A stretch of 64,000 bases of DNA from JAVBNH01 sp031551635 (GTDB lineage: Bacteria > Bacillota > Clostridia > Oscillospirales > Acutalibacteraceae), in NCBI GenBank assembly GCA_031551635.1, contig JAVBNH010000019.1, positions 1 to 64,000 of the forward strand, read 5' to 3'. The first letter of the stretch is position 1, and every line of letters begins with the position of its first letter. The translations under genes and the position numbers were made by a program. The notes under the pieces were generated by a model, which saw only the letters and a program-made list of their open reading frames with translations, ran no database searches and was not told the origin of the DNA. This document shows positions 32,232-40,820 of the stretch, one piece after another.

Positions 32232-32381
32232 ATGAGGATCAAAATCACTCTTGCTTGCACTGAGTGCAAAAGACGAAACTACAATACCATGAAAAACAAA
32301 AAGAACTCACCTGACAGACTTGAGATGAAAAAGCACTGCAGATATTGCAGAAAACACACTATTCACAGAGAAACAAAATAG
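32232..32381 (+). CDS. rpmG: 50S ribosomal protein L33
   Basis: This 49-aa protein is read MRIKITLACTECKRRNYNTMK from ATG 32232, with AATGGAGGTG as SD. It is the zinc form of L33: CTEC and CRYC supply four cysteines. Its place ahead of secE and nusG is the classic Firmicutes order. It is too short to appear among long reading frames but unambiguous. Confidence 0.96.
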   Translation: MRIKITLACTECKRRNYNTMKNKKNSPDRLEMKKHCRYCRKHTIHRETK

Positions 32382-32470
32382 TTTTTCTCAAGTTTACAAA
32401 CAAAAGAAAGGTGGCGAACGGGCATTTCACTGTAAGCGTCATAATTACATGATTACAGTATGCTCCTTTT

Positions 32471-32929
32471 ATGGCGGATAACGAAAAAAAAGCAGCGGAT
32501 AAGGAAGCAAAACTTGCCGCTAAAGCTGCACTCAAAGCAAAAAAAGAGCGAATCAAACAGAATAAACCTAAAAAAGACAGGTCTTTTAAGGGATTCTTTG
32601 TTCGTATATTCAAGGCTATCGCCAAGTTCTTCAAGGACTTCAGGGGAACCGCGAAAAAGGTCGTCTGGCCGGACTTAAAAACTGTCGCGAAGAATACGGG
32701 TATCGTTCTCGTTGTCGTCGGTTTTTTGGGTGTTACGGTATGGCTTATTGACTGGGGTATCAGCGGACTGACAAACCTCGCTGAAAACGCTATCGTCGAG
32801 CTCAATCCCGAAAACGCGGCTGAGGAAACGACAACCGCCTCTGATATTCATGACGATGACGGCGACGGTGCCGAGGACATCCATGACGACGACGGAGACG
32901 GCGTTGAAGACACACACGCAGACGAATAG
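32471..32929 (+). CDS. secE: SecE translocase subunit with acidic repeat tail
   Basis: SecE clamps SecY in the translocon. The conserved core is clear: FFKDFRGTAKKVVWPDLKTVAKNTG followed by one membrane helix (about 76-96). The protein is 152 aa, whereas single-helix bacterial SecE is usually 60-75. The extra length is a 45-residue Lys/Ala-rich N-terminus and a 45-residue C-terminus, which holds two copies of DIHDDDGDG(A/V)ED. The tail resembles calcium-binding DxDxDG loops and should lie outside the cell. No SD is visible before ATG 32471 (GCTCCTTTT precedes it), an oddity for an essential gene, and no earlier in-frame start exists. Confidence 0.9.
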   Translation: MADNEKKAADKEAKLAAKAALKAKKERIKQNKPKKDRSFKGFFVRIFKAIAKFFKDFRGTAKKVVWPDLKTVAKNTGIVLVVVGFLGVTVWLIDWGISGLTNLAENAIVELNPENAAEETTTASDIHDDDGDGAEDIHDDDGDGVEDTHADE

Positions 32930-33056
32930 TATCTGAGCGCTTCCGGAGCTGTCACTTGAGCAATCAAGCGGTTTTGTACCTGTCGCAGAGTAAACGCTGT
33001 TATGACTGCGGGAGTTGACCGAGGCTCTGATTCTAATGAAAAATGGAGAGGTGCTT

Positions 33057-33614
33057 ATGTACGACGACACGAAATGGTATGTTGTCCATACCTATTCCGG
33101 ATATGAGAACAAAGTCGCGACTAATATAGAAAAAATAGTTGAAAACCGTAAAATGCAGGATCAGATTCTTGAAATTCGCGTGCCGACTGAAACGGTCACG
33201 GAAATCAAGGATGACAAGAAGAAGGAAGTTGAGCGCAAGCTCTATCCCGGCTACGTTCTTGTTAAACTCGCGGTTTTCTATGATACAAAATCAGGCGAGC
33301 TGAAAATGACTGACGAGACCTGGTATGTCATACGCAACACCAGGGGTGTCACCGGCTTTGTCGGTCCCGAAAGCAAGCCGATTCCCCTGAGCGAACGCGA
33401 GGTTATCGCCCTTGGCGTAGAAATCAGAACCGTTGAAGTCAACTACAATGTAGGCGATCTTGTGACAATTCTTGTTGAGCCGTTTGCCGATTTTTCCGGC
33501 ACGGTCGACATGATAGACACCGATAACGATTTGGTTCGCGTCATAATTTCCATGATGGGCAGAGAGATGCCTATCGATTTAGAGCTTGACCAGGTTGAGC
33601 CTGTTGTTTCTTAA
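33057..33614 (+). CDS. nusG: Transcription antitermination factor NusG
   Basis: NusG binds RNA polymerase and modulates pausing and termination. The 185-aa protein has an NGN domain (KWYVVHTYSGYENKVA, LYPGYVLVKLA, WYVIRNTRGVTGFVG) and a C-terminal KOW domain (VGDLVTILVEPFADFSGTVDMID). The start at 33057 follows GGAGAGGTG. It lies between secE and rplK as in most Firmicutes. Confidence 0.96.
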   Translation: MYDDTKWYVVHTYSGYENKVATNIEKIVENRKMQDQILEIRVPTETVTEIKDDKKKEVERKLYPGYVLVKLAVFYDTKSGELKMTDETWYVIRNTRGVTGFVGPESKPIPLSEREVIALGVEIRTVEVNYNVGDLVTILVEPFADFSGTVDMIDTDNDLVRVIISMMGREMPIDLELDQVEPVVS

Positions 33615-33791
33615 GCTTTTATTTAAGTAATCGGCGGCAAACATGCGAATGTCCCGCTTATTATAAGGACGCGCTGCGTTCTTGTGGGAGGAAACCTACT
33701 TTGGTTAAAAAACAGTTCAGGTATTCCTGTCCTGTTTCCTGACTACTGATATTGGTTGCCGACTACCACATTTTTTTGGAGGTGCAATTTT
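33615..33791 (+). promoter_or_regulatory. Structured rplK leader
   Basis: This is 177 bases between nusG and rplK with nested pairing: TCGGCGGCAA near the start opposes TTGCCGA near the end, and TCAGG/CCTGA forms an inner stem. GGAGGTG is the rplK SD. L1 or L11 autoregulation is known for such leaders in general, but I did not match a specific motif. Confidence 0.4.
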
Positions 33792-34217
33792 ATGGCACAG
33801 AAAGTTGTTGGATTAATAAAATTACAGATTCCCGCAGGTAAGGCAACTCCCGCGCCCCCCGTCGGCCCCGCCCTCGGTCAGCACGGAGTTAACATCCCCG
33901 CCTTCACAAAGGAATTCAACGAGCGCACAAAAAACGACATGGGTATGATTATCCCGGTCGTCATAACGGTTTACGCTGACCACTCAATCTCCTTCGTCTG
34001 CAAGACTCCTCCCGCTTCCGTCCTTATCAAAAAGGCTGTCGGAATCGAGAGCGGCTCTGGCGTACCGAACAAGACAAAGGTCGCGAAAATCACTACCGAA
34101 CAATTGAGAAAAATCGCCGAAACGAAGATGACTGACCTCAATGCAGCGTCTGTCGAGACTGCCATGAGCATGATCGCCGGAACAGCACGCAGCATGGGCG
34201 TCACCGTCGCGGACTGA
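33792..34217 (+). CDS. rplK: 50S ribosomal protein L11
   Basis: This 141-aa protein begins MAQKVVGLIKLQIPAGKATPAPPVGPALGQHGVN, the standard L11 N-terminus that binds L7/L12 stalk and RelA-region partners, and ends in the rRNA-binding domain (GTARSMGVTV). The start at ATG 33792 follows GGAGGTG; the upstream ATG in the same frame is not used. Confidence 0.97.
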   Translation: MAQKVVGLIKLQIPAGKATPAPPVGPALGQHGVNIPAFTKEFNERTKNDMGMIIPVVITVYADHSISFVCKTPPASVLIKKAVGIESGSGVPNKTKVAKITTEQLRKIAETKMTDLNAASVETAMSMIAGTARSMGVTVAD

Positions 34218-34237
34218 GAATTGGGAGGTAAGAATTA

Positions 34238-34951
34238 ATGAAACACGGTAAGAAATATGTCGAAAGCGCAAAGCTTGTTGACAGAACTAAATTATACGAG
34301 ACAAACGAAGCCATTGACACAGGCATAAAAACCTCAAAGGCAAAGTTTGACGAGACAATGGAAGTCCATGTGCGTCTCGGTGTTGACTCTCGCCATGCTG
34401 ACCAGCAGGTCAGAGGCGCGGTTGTACTCCCGAACGGAACCGGTAAAACCGTGCGTGTTGCCGTCTTCGCGAAGGGCGACGCTGCGAAAGCCGCCGAAGA
34501 GGCAGGTGCGGACATTGTCGGCGCTGAGGACTTAGTCGCGAAAATCCAGGGCGAAGGCTTCATGGAATTTGACGTAGCCATCGCGGCGCCTGATATGATG
34601 GGTCTTGTCGGACGCCTAGGTAAGGTTCTCGGTCCCCGCGGTTTAATGCCCAGCCCGAAAGCAGGAACCGTTACTCCCGATACCGCAAAAGCCGTTCTTG
34701 AGGCGAAGGCAGGTAAAATCGAGTACCGTCTTGACAAAACAAATATCATCCATTGTCCTATCGGTAAGGTGTCCTTCGGCACTGAAAAGATTGCCGAGAA
34801 CTTCAACGCCCTGCTTGACGAAATCATCAAGGCGAAGCCGGCTGCAACAAAGGGTCAATATATCCGTTCTTGCGTAGTCGCCACGACAATGGGCCCCGGC
34901 ATCAGAATCAACCCGAATAAGGTCGGTTCAAACGCCGCGGATCAGGACTGA
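34238..34951 (+). CDS. rplA: 50S ribosomal protein L1
   Basis: This 237-aa protein, MKHGKKYVESAKLVDRTKLY onward, has the L1 signature IAAPDMMGLVGRLGKVLGPRGLMPSPKAGTV. It binds 23S rRNA helix 77 of the L1 stalk and often represses its own operon. It lies 20 bases after rplK with GGGAGG as SD. Confidence 0.97.
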   Translation: MKHGKKYVESAKLVDRTKLYETNEAIDTGIKTSKAKFDETMEVHVRLGVDSRHADQQVRGAVVLPNGTGKTVRVAVFAKGDAAKAAEEAGADIVGAEDLVAKIQGEGFMEFDVAIAAPDMMGLVGRLGKVLGPRGLMPSPKAGTVTPDTAKAVLEAKAGKIEYRLDKTNIIHCPIGKVSFGTEKIAENFNALLDEIIKAKPAATKGQYIRSCVVATTMGPGIRINPNKVGSNAADQD

Positions 34952-34983
34952 TTGTATTCAAGCAGTCCTGCAAAAAAAAGTTA

Positions 34984-35012
34984 TTGACACGGGTTTAATT
35001 CTGTGTTAATAT
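34984..35012 (+). promoter_or_regulatory. Promoter of rplJ-rplL
   Basis: TTGACA (34984-34989), a 17-bp spacer and TAATAT (35007-35012) lie just after rplA and ahead of the L10 leader, so rplJ-rplL has its own transcript. Confidence 0.78.
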
Positions 35013-35019
35013 AAATAAG

Positions 35020-35229
35020 CTGTTCTAAAGACAGTAGGTGAGACCAGTCTCATAATTGTATTTCAGTTTATTGCTCTGTTTTTCTCGCAACATCATATAA
35101 GTATGATATGTGCTCGGGAATTCAGAACAAGTTCTGAATTCCTGCCTACCGAGGAATGCGTATATATCTTAATTTACTTTTGATATTATGCCCTTTCCTC
35201 ATTATACGGGGAAAGGGTTTCTTTTTTGA
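35020..35229 (+). promoter_or_regulatory. L10-type leader RNA with attenuator
   Basis: This leader in front of rplJ contains AGTAGGTGAGACCAG and the later CCTGCCTACCGAGGA, which pair as in the Firmicutes L10 leader bound by L10-(L12)4. Its end holds a strong terminator: CCCTTTCC (35191-35198) with GGAAAGGG (35210-35217), then TTTCTTTTTT. Excess L10-L12 should therefore stop transcription before rplJ. Confidence 0.82.
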
Positions 35230-35298
35230 ACAGCTTTGCGGCTTGCTTATCTTTGATTCGTGAGCTGCGCAAAAATATATAAGGCAGGTGAATATAAT

Positions 35299-35913
35299 TT
35301 GCCAAGTGAAAAGATTTTAGAGGTCAAAAAGCAGCAATTGTCTGAGCTAAAGACAAAAATTGACGCTTCCTGCGTTGGTGTTCTTGTTGATTACAAAGGC
35401 ATTACGGTTGCCGAGGATACAGCTCTGCGTAAGGAGCTTCGTGAGGCGGGCGTCAGCTATACGGTTGAAAAGAACACACTTTTGTCCCTTGCTTTTAAGG
35501 GTACAAGCCTTGAAGGGCTTGACAGTGCGCTCTCCGGCTCAACAGCACTCGCGGTGAGCGAAAGTGATTACGCTGCGGCGGCAAGAATCCTTGCGAAATT
35601 TGCCGAGAAGCAGAAGAACAAGAACTTTTCCATCAAGGGCGGCTTTATCGACGGCGAGGTTATCGGACTTGATAAGGTTGACGAGCTTGCGAAACTCCCG
35701 ACAAGAGAAGTTCTTCTCTCAACAGTTGTTTTCGCGTTCCAGGCTCCTATTGCCGCTTTCGCAAGAGCCTTGCAGGCTGTTGTTGATAAGAAAGGCGCTC
35801 CCGCTGAGGAAGCAGCAGCTCCTGTAGAGGAAGCAGCGGCTCCCGCAGAAGAAGCGGCAGCTCCTGTAGAGGAAGCAGCGGCTCCTGCAGAAGAAGCAGC
35901 TCCGGCAGAATAA
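35299..35913 (+). CDS. rplJ: 50S ribosomal protein L10 with Ala/Pro/Glu repeat tail
   Basis: L10 anchors the L7/L12 stalk. The frame starts at TTG 35299 (LPSEKILEVKKQQL), about eight bases after AGGCAGGTG; the ATG at 35260 lacks a site. The product is 204 aa. The core (VGVLVDYKGITVAEDTALRKELREAG, YTVEKNTLLSLAF) is normal and about 170 aa. The last 35 residues are repeats of EEAAAP(A/V), a low-complexity extension similar to hinge sequences in L12. Any role of the tail is unknown. Confidence 0.95.
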   Translation: MPSEKILEVKKQQLSELKTKIDASCVGVLVDYKGITVAEDTALRKELREAGVSYTVEKNTLLSLAFKGTSLEGLDSALSGSTALAVSESDYAAAARILAKFAEKQKNKNFSIKGGFIDGEVIGLDKVDELAKLPTREVLLSTVVFAFQAPIAAFARALQAVVDKKGAPAEEAAAPVEEAAAPAEEAAAPVEEAAAPAEEAAPAE

Positions 35914-35990
35914 TTCCGGAATTAACACGAATGAAAACGCTTATAGCAATCATTCACAATAAACCAACACTAATTTAGGAGGAAAAAATA

Positions 35991-36371
35991 ATGGCATCAG
36001 ATAAAATTAATGCTATAGTTGAAGAAGTCAAAGTCCTTTCAGTGCTTGAGCTTGCTGAGCTTGTAAAGGCTATCGAAGAAGAATTCGGCGTATCGGCAGC
36101 GGCGGCAATCGCGGTTGCGGCACCCGCAGCAGGCGGCGGCGCAGCAGAAGTTGAAGAGAAGACCGAATTTGACGTTATCCTTGCCGAAGTCGGCGCTGAG
36201 AAAATCAAGGTTATCAAGGTTGTCCGCGAGCTCACAGGTCTCGGACTTGCCGAAGCTAAGGCTCTCGTTGACGGCGCTCCCAAGGCTGTTAAAGAAGCTA
36301 TCTCTAAGGACGACGCTGAAGCCGCGAAAGCAAAGCTTGAAGAAGCCGGCGCAAAGGTTGAGCTTAAATAA
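35991..36371 (+). CDS. rplL: 50S ribosomal protein L7/L12
   Basis: The 126-aa protein has an N-terminal dimer domain (INAIVEEVKVLSVLELAELVKAIEEEFGV), an Ala-rich hinge and the factor-binding C-terminal domain (TEFDVILAEVGAEKIKVIKVVRELTGLGLAEAK). AGGAGG precedes the ATG. It is last in the operon. Confidence 0.97.
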   Translation: MASDKINAIVEEVKVLSVLELAELVKAIEEEFGVSAAAAIAVAAPAAGGGAAEVEEKTEFDVILAEVGAEKIKVIKVVRELTGLGLAEAKALVDGAPKAVKEAISKDDAEAAKAKLEEAGAKVELK

Positions 36372-36392
36372 TTTATTTACACATATAGCACT

Positions 36393-36420
36393 AAAAAGCT
36401 GCGATTTTCGCGGCTTTTTT
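36393..36420 (+). terminator. Terminator after rplL
   Basis: AAAAAGCTGCG and CGCGGCTTTTTT form the stem around ATTTT, with a T-tract and one mismatch. Confidence 0.85.
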
Positions 36421-36544
36421 AATTTGTCATAAGGCTGTAACCATTTGTAACCTTTTATTAATTCACTTTTTGTAAAATATGTGGTATTGTATTTATATAC
36501 AAACCTGATTGAAACAAATAATGAATGAAAGATTAGGTGTTATT

Positions 36545-36913
36545 ATGAAGCTTTCGAAAATTTTTCTCTACCTCTCAGCTGTATTAACCACTTCAATGGG
36601 GGTCTTTAATCTCATCCGAAGCAATCTCAGCGCTGATGATATCGGTATGTTGATTCTCCCTGTTCTTTCCCTCTTGATTTACGCCGCCAGCATTTATCTG
36701 TGCTTGAGGAAAGATAAAAAAACTCTTGAAGGTATTTTCGCGATTCTTTCAGGCTTTGCCGTTCTGGTTTCGGGATACTTCGCTTTTGCGACCACCGGCG
36801 CGCCCGCACCTGGGTTAATCGCAAAATTTTCACTGCTTCTTATCCCCGTAGGGTTTTTGTGCTTTGTGCTTTTTTTAGGCACTGGGTTTAACTGTTTCGG
36901 CAATAAAGATTAA
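36545..36913 (+). CDS. Small four-helix membrane protein, unknown
   Basis: This product has 122 aa from ATG 36545 (MKLSKIFLYLSAVL), six bases after AGGTG. Four hydrophobic segments (about 5-22, 33-52, 62-82 and 95-115) leave almost no soluble part. I recognise no family. It stands alone between the ribosomal operon and an Ig-repeat gene. Confidence 0.65.
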   Translation: MKLSKIFLYLSAVLTTSMGVFNLIRSNLSADDIGMLILPVLSLLIYAASIYLCLRKDKKTLEGIFAILSGFAVLVSGYFAFATTGAPAPGLIAKFSLLLIPVGFLCFVLFLGTGFNCFGNKD

Positions 36914-36987
36914 TTTTTGTAACATTTTTTTCTCGCTTTCATATAATGAATTATTTAGTATTAGATTGCAGAAAGGAATGTCTTACA

Positions 36988-38331
36988 ATGGATAGCTACA
37001 TAAAAAACGAAAATTTTTCAGCCTCTGACATTGCCGGAAATGGCGAGGGAGGGGAGCATCCCTTAAAAATAGTTTCGCCGCGTTATATGGAGACGCTGGA
37101 ATCTGTCCGCACAGTCACAGGGACGGCGGAACCGGGCGCGAATATTAAGCTTCGCGTTTCAGATAACAAAATAGTTACCGCTAAAGCGGACAAAAACGGG
37201 ACATGGCTTGCCGAGGTTCCGCCTTTTATTTATAGAGGGGTGTATTCTATTTTCGCAATCAGCGACACCAATCACTCGCAGAGCGCCTGTGTCAGCTTCG
37301 TTATAAACAAAAACGCCGCGAAAAAGGTTATAACTGAACCTTCATCCCAATATCAAAACATGAAAACCGTAATAGTATCCGATTACGAGCAGATAAATCA
37401 AATACCTTCGCTGAGTGCATGTGAGGATACAGAAAAAACTCTTGAGCTAAAAAAACCTATTATTACTTACCCCGCGGAGCATGAAATTATCACCGATTGT
37501 TTTCCAAAAATCCACGGCATAGCCGAGCCTGACTGTGATATATGCGTGAGCGTTAAAAATGTTATGTCCGCTAAGGTCAAGTCGGACAATTATGGTAATT
37601 TTTACGTTCAGTTCCAGCGTCCTCTACCAAGCGGAACGGTTATTGTTACGGCTGCGCTTTTAATTGACGGTGCGCCATGCGGCGAAAATTGCGAATGTGT
37701 TTTCAGCATAAAAACTCCCGAGATTCAAGCCCTGCTTAATCCTCCGGCGGTTCTATCACCCGAGAATAACTGTGTTCTTTCGGGCGCCAGCCTGTATTTC
37801 ACGGGTATTGCCGAGCCCGGCAACAGCGTTTCGGTTTGCATAAAAAGTCATGCCTGCAGCACGGCAGTCGCCTCGCATGACGGTAGTTTTTCGATTTTTT
37901 ATCCGGGTGAGTTCAAGGATGGCAAATACACCGCAAACATCAGCCAGCGCGACCCAAACGGCAATTCAAGCCTTGCCGAAAAAGTAAAATTTACAGTAAA
38001 AAATGAAAATACTGAAACAAACCTTGAAATAATTCCTGAAAAAGAAACTGAAAAGCCGAAAACACCACCTAAAAAAAGCGAACCGAAGAAAAAAACGGAA
38101 ACAGATAACAAAGTTTCGAAACCCAAAACCGAAAAAGCAAGCAAGCCAAAACAAACAGAAGCAACAAATAGAAAAACTGAAGCAGTTGAAAAAAAACCAC
38201 CGGCACAAAAGAAAAGCACGAAAAAGCAAACTGAAACACCTGCTGAGGACGATATAATAAACCAATTTATGAATGACAAAGAACTACCAAACATCACGAA
38301 GGAATTCTCATCAAACAAAAACAATATTTGA
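36988..38331 (+). CDS. Ig-like repeat protein with Lys/Pro/Glu-rich tail, no signal peptide
   Basis: The 447-aa product starts at ATG 36988 (MDSYIKNENFSASD), ten bases after AAAGGA. Three bacterial Ig-like modules share the opening G(T/I)AEPG: VTGTAEPGANIKLRV with NGTWLAEV, IHGIAEPDCDICVSV with YGNFYVQF, and FTGIAEPGNSVSVCI with DGSFSIFY. The last 110 residues are Lys/Thr/Glu/Pro-rich and probably disordered. Such Ig modules normally occur in secreted adhesins, yet I see no signal peptide, membrane helix or sorting motif. An in-frame ATG at 36946 adds 14 residues but no signal peptide or SD. It may be a spore or intracellular structural protein; that is speculation. Confidence 0.72.
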   Translation: MDSYIKNENFSASDIAGNGEGGEHPLKIVSPRYMETLESVRTVTGTAEPGANIKLRVSDNKIVTAKADKNGTWLAEVPPFIYRGVYSIFAISDTNHSQSACVSFVINKNAAKKVITEPSSQYQNMKTVIVSDYEQINQIPSLSACEDTEKTLELKKPIITYPAEHEIITDCFPKIHGIAEPDCDICVSVKNVMSAKVKSDNYGNFYVQFQRPLPSGTVIVTAALLIDGAPCGENCECVFSIKTPEIQALLNPPAVLSPENNCVLSGASLYFTGIAEPGNSVSVCIKSHACSTAVASHDGSFSIFYPGEFKDGKYTANISQRDPNGNSSLAEKVKFTVKNENTETNLEIIPEKETEKPKTPPKKSEPKKKTETDNKVSKPKTEKASKPKQTEATNRKTEAVEKKPPAQKKSTKKQTETPAEDDIINQFMNDKELPNITKEFSSNKNNI

Positions 38332-38552
38332 CTGATAAAATACTTATCCTAATTGAAAAAGAGGGTACCGAACAAGCTCGATATGCGAAAAAGCATAACG
38401 AGCTTGTGAAGGATGCCGACTAATTAGATGGCGATTAATATAAGGAGCTACAGCAATACTGCTTGATGGTTTGATTTATTGCCTAGTCTTCCTGCAGCTC
38501 CTGTGTATGTTTTATCATAAGCTTTTCAGCCTTAGATGTTTAATACATATAA
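38332..38552. other. Gap with a 31-codon remnant frame and long hairpin
   Basis: A TTG at 38328 overlapping the previous stop opens a 31-codon frame (LTDKILILIEKEGTEQ ... ELVKDAD) to 38423. Its composition looks protein-like, so it may be a gene remnant. After it, AGGAGCT (about 38440) pairs with AGCTCCT (about 38497) across a long loop, possibly a terminator. Neither is certain. Confidence 0.3.
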
Positions 38553-40520
38553 TTATCTGTAAAATTGTTTAGAGAAAAGGCGTTTATACTTTCGGCAGCA
38601 TCTTGGCATTCGTGTAAAAAACAGTATTGCCGATACTATTGTTAAAACAAATCCGCCTACAGTAATACATACAATCAATATATGTAAAAACCTGTAAGGG
38701 TTAAGCGCTATTCGCGCTTCTTGGGTCTGTGCGTTCTGCATTATTGTCAGTTTTCCGTTTTTATTTCTCCAAAACCCCCTGTCAATCGTAGATACCGCAT
38801 TAATATTATATTTGCCCGCAGGCAGTTCAAAGGTGGCTCCCGCAGCTCCCACAGCCGGCTTAGAAAGCAACAGCGGATTTCCGCAAGCATCATATGTCGG
38901 TAAGCCCATTTCGGGGCAAAGTGTGACGACTGTATATGATGAAAATTTTTCTCCAGCTGTTACTGTCACCGTTACAGGCTTGAGCGGCTTCAAACTTGGA
39001 TTTCCATTAATATCAATCACATAAAGCTTTGATAAATCAACCCATAAGGCTGGTCGCAAATCCAGAGTTACCGTTGCCTCATCTGCATACAGAATGCCGT
39101 CATTGTTTACATAAGGAATAATCGGACTGATTCCCACTGATTGTCTCAGCCACCAATTGCCTGCATTAATCAACTGCGGTCTATTATAATAATTATCATC
39201 GTAGTCCATGTACAGGCGTAAATCATGCATGTTCAAGAGAAACACCTTGTCTGTTGTGGTTTCAGTTGTTCCGTCCTCCTTGTAGGTATCCCTCAGCTCT
39301 GTGTCCTTGAGAGCGGCATACTCCTCTTCAGTAAAATTTTTTGCACTGACAAACCCGCTAATTCTGTCATTAAGCACAAAGCGGGCAACAGAAGTGCTCC
39401 ATTTGTCGCCGAGAGTGGAATACTGGCTTTTGAAAACAGAATGATCCGCCAACAGCAATGCCTGAGAGTGTGTTGTGTCTAAATCGAGAACCCGCCATTT
39501 TATTGGCTCCCCGTTATACTCACCGAACCAGATGCGATCCGGCAAAACAGTTTTGTCTTTTTTCAAAGTGACAGATATGGCTTTTTTAAAATTGATTTTT
39601 TCAATATGCACCGAATAGCCTGCTTTTGTAACCGTTAGATTTGAATCCTCAGGCGAGACAGCAGTAATATGAGCGTATCCTTCGGTATTTGTGAACACTG
39701 TTTTTCCGCCGAGCTCCAGTTTAGCACCGCACACTGGCTTTGACATTTCATCTGTAACCTTAACTCCTGTTCCATAAAAAACGGGATATTGTTTTAATAC
39801 ATCCGCAGATAAATTTAGCTTGATTGCTGGGCGTACTCCAAGATTTGTTGTTGTCGCATTGCCTTTAGGTTGAACATTGCCCCAACGGTGTACGCTTGCC
39901 GCCATAACCGATTGTTCTCCGGGAGAGCGCAGCCACCAGGTGGAAGAGGCGGCGCGGTCAGTGTCATCGTCGAAATATGCAGGATTATTAAGGTCATCTG
40001 TGCTGAGTAAAAAAACGCTTCCAGAAGAATCCGTATCATGCCCTGGGTAGCTTCCGCCGTATTTATAATGGCTTTGAACAATGTCAAATTGAAGAGCTCC
40101 GTTAATTTCTCGCACAAAATCCGTGTACAAAAAGCGTTTTATGTCAGAGCTGTTCCAATCATTACTGGGTGTCGCATCAAATGCAATTGTTTCAACAGCG
40201 CCGTCCTCCTTCAGGATAACATTCTCGCAAAGTAACAATGCGGTTTTATTTCCCGGATTGTCGGAATCATCCTCAGTTACCGAAAGAACACGCCATAACA
40301 GCGGTCGGTGCTTATAGCTTCCGTATTCAACATAGCGATGAATACCATTTTCCCCTCCCCATGTACCGGGCGGCATTTCCGCAGCAAACTTAGCCGGGGC
40401 AATATCAGGAGCCGGCAGTCCGGTCTGAGGTTTATTTGCGTATGCCAAAATACTTATACTCATAATTAAAATAAAACCTGTTACGAATATGCATAAATAT
40501 TTGAGTTTAATCGTTTTCAT
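38553..40520 (-). CDS. Secreted membrane-anchored protein with two DUF6273 domains
   Basis: The 655-aa product has a signal peptide (8-28, YLCIFVTGFILIMSISILAYA), a first DUF6273-like domain (about 45-250: WRVLSVTED, ALLLCENVI, WNSSDIKRFLYTDF, STWWLRSPG, GVRPAIKLNLS), a carboxypeptidase-regulatory-like beta domain (about 255-325), a second DUF6273-like domain (about 330-510: WRVLDLDT, ALLLADHSV, NWWLRQSVG, DLRPALWVDLS), a small beta domain and a C-terminal membrane helix with basic stop. It should be displayed outside the cell. The function of DUF6273 is not known. AAGGAG precedes the ATG. Confidence 0.82.
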   Translation of the reverse strand: MKTIKLKYLCIFVTGFILIMSISILAYANKPQTGLPAPDIAPAKFAAEMPPGTWGGENGIHRYVEYGSYKHRPLLWRVLSVTEDDSDNPGNKTALLLCENVILKEDGAVETIAFDATPSNDWNSSDIKRFLYTDFVREINGALQFDIVQSHYKYGGSYPGHDTDSSGSVFLLSTDDLNNPAYFDDDTDRAASSTWWLRSPGEQSVMAASVHRWGNVQPKGNATTTNLGVRPAIKLNLSADVLKQYPVFYGTGVKVTDEMSKPVCGAKLELGGKTVFTNTEGYAHITAVSPEDSNLTVTKAGYSVHIEKINFKKAISVTLKKDKTVLPDRIWFGEYNGEPIKWRVLDLDTTHSQALLLADHSVFKSQYSTLGDKWSTSVARFVLNDRISGFVSAKNFTEEEYAALKDTELRDTYKEDGTTETTTDKVFLLNMHDLRLYMDYDDNYYNRPQLINAGNWWLRQSVGISPIIPYVNNDGILYADEATVTLDLRPALWVDLSKLYVIDINGNPSLKPLKPVTVTVTAGEKFSSYTVVTLCPEMGLPTYDACGNPLLLSKPAVGAAGATFELPAGKYNINAVSTIDRGFWRNKNGKLTIMQNAQTQEARIALNPYRFLHILIVCITVGGFVLTIVSAILFFTRMPRCCRKYKRLFSKQFYR

Positions 40521-40738
40521 AGTTTCTCCTTTACAATTTATTATACTTATTTCGCATTAATATTACTTCTATCTATCGTTAGCTACTCATTTTGCCCTCT
40601 TTCAAAAAGCACACTGAGCTAGAAGCTTTTAAATGGTGGATAAGTATTAGCAGTACTTGTACTGCGTAGTCCATATTATTCTGACTCCCTCATTTTGGTC
40701 AACCACTTTATTCGAAAGAAATCGATATTTCGACACGG
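40521..40738. other. Upstream region of the DUF6273 gene
   Basis: This is non-coding and AT-rich. It must contain the promoter of the DUF6273 gene on the minus strand; no motif was clear enough to mark. Confidence 0.35.
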
Positions 40739-40800
40739 TTTTTATGTCAAATTGACATAAAAAAAGAGATCCGTATTCTTTAACGGACCCCATTTTTTAT
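40739..40800 (-). terminator. Two adjacent hairpins ending the HAD operon
   Basis: Nearest the operon, on the minus strand GGTCCGT/ACGGATC closes a hairpin and is followed by TCTTTTTTT. Next to it, TTTTTATGTCAA and TTGACATAAAAA form a 12-bp palindrome that can terminate in both directions. Confidence 0.75.
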
Positions 40801-40820
40801 AGTATCAATATTCATTATTA

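Noticed and set aside
32382..32470. tRNA-Trp between rpmG and secE
   Set aside because: A tRNA is common here in Firmicutes, but no acceptor/T-arm pattern (GGTTCGAATC-like) is present.
37899..38324. Minus-strand 141-codon hydrophobic frame
   Set aside because: It is the complement of the Lys-rich tail of the Ig-repeat gene; no SD or promoter.
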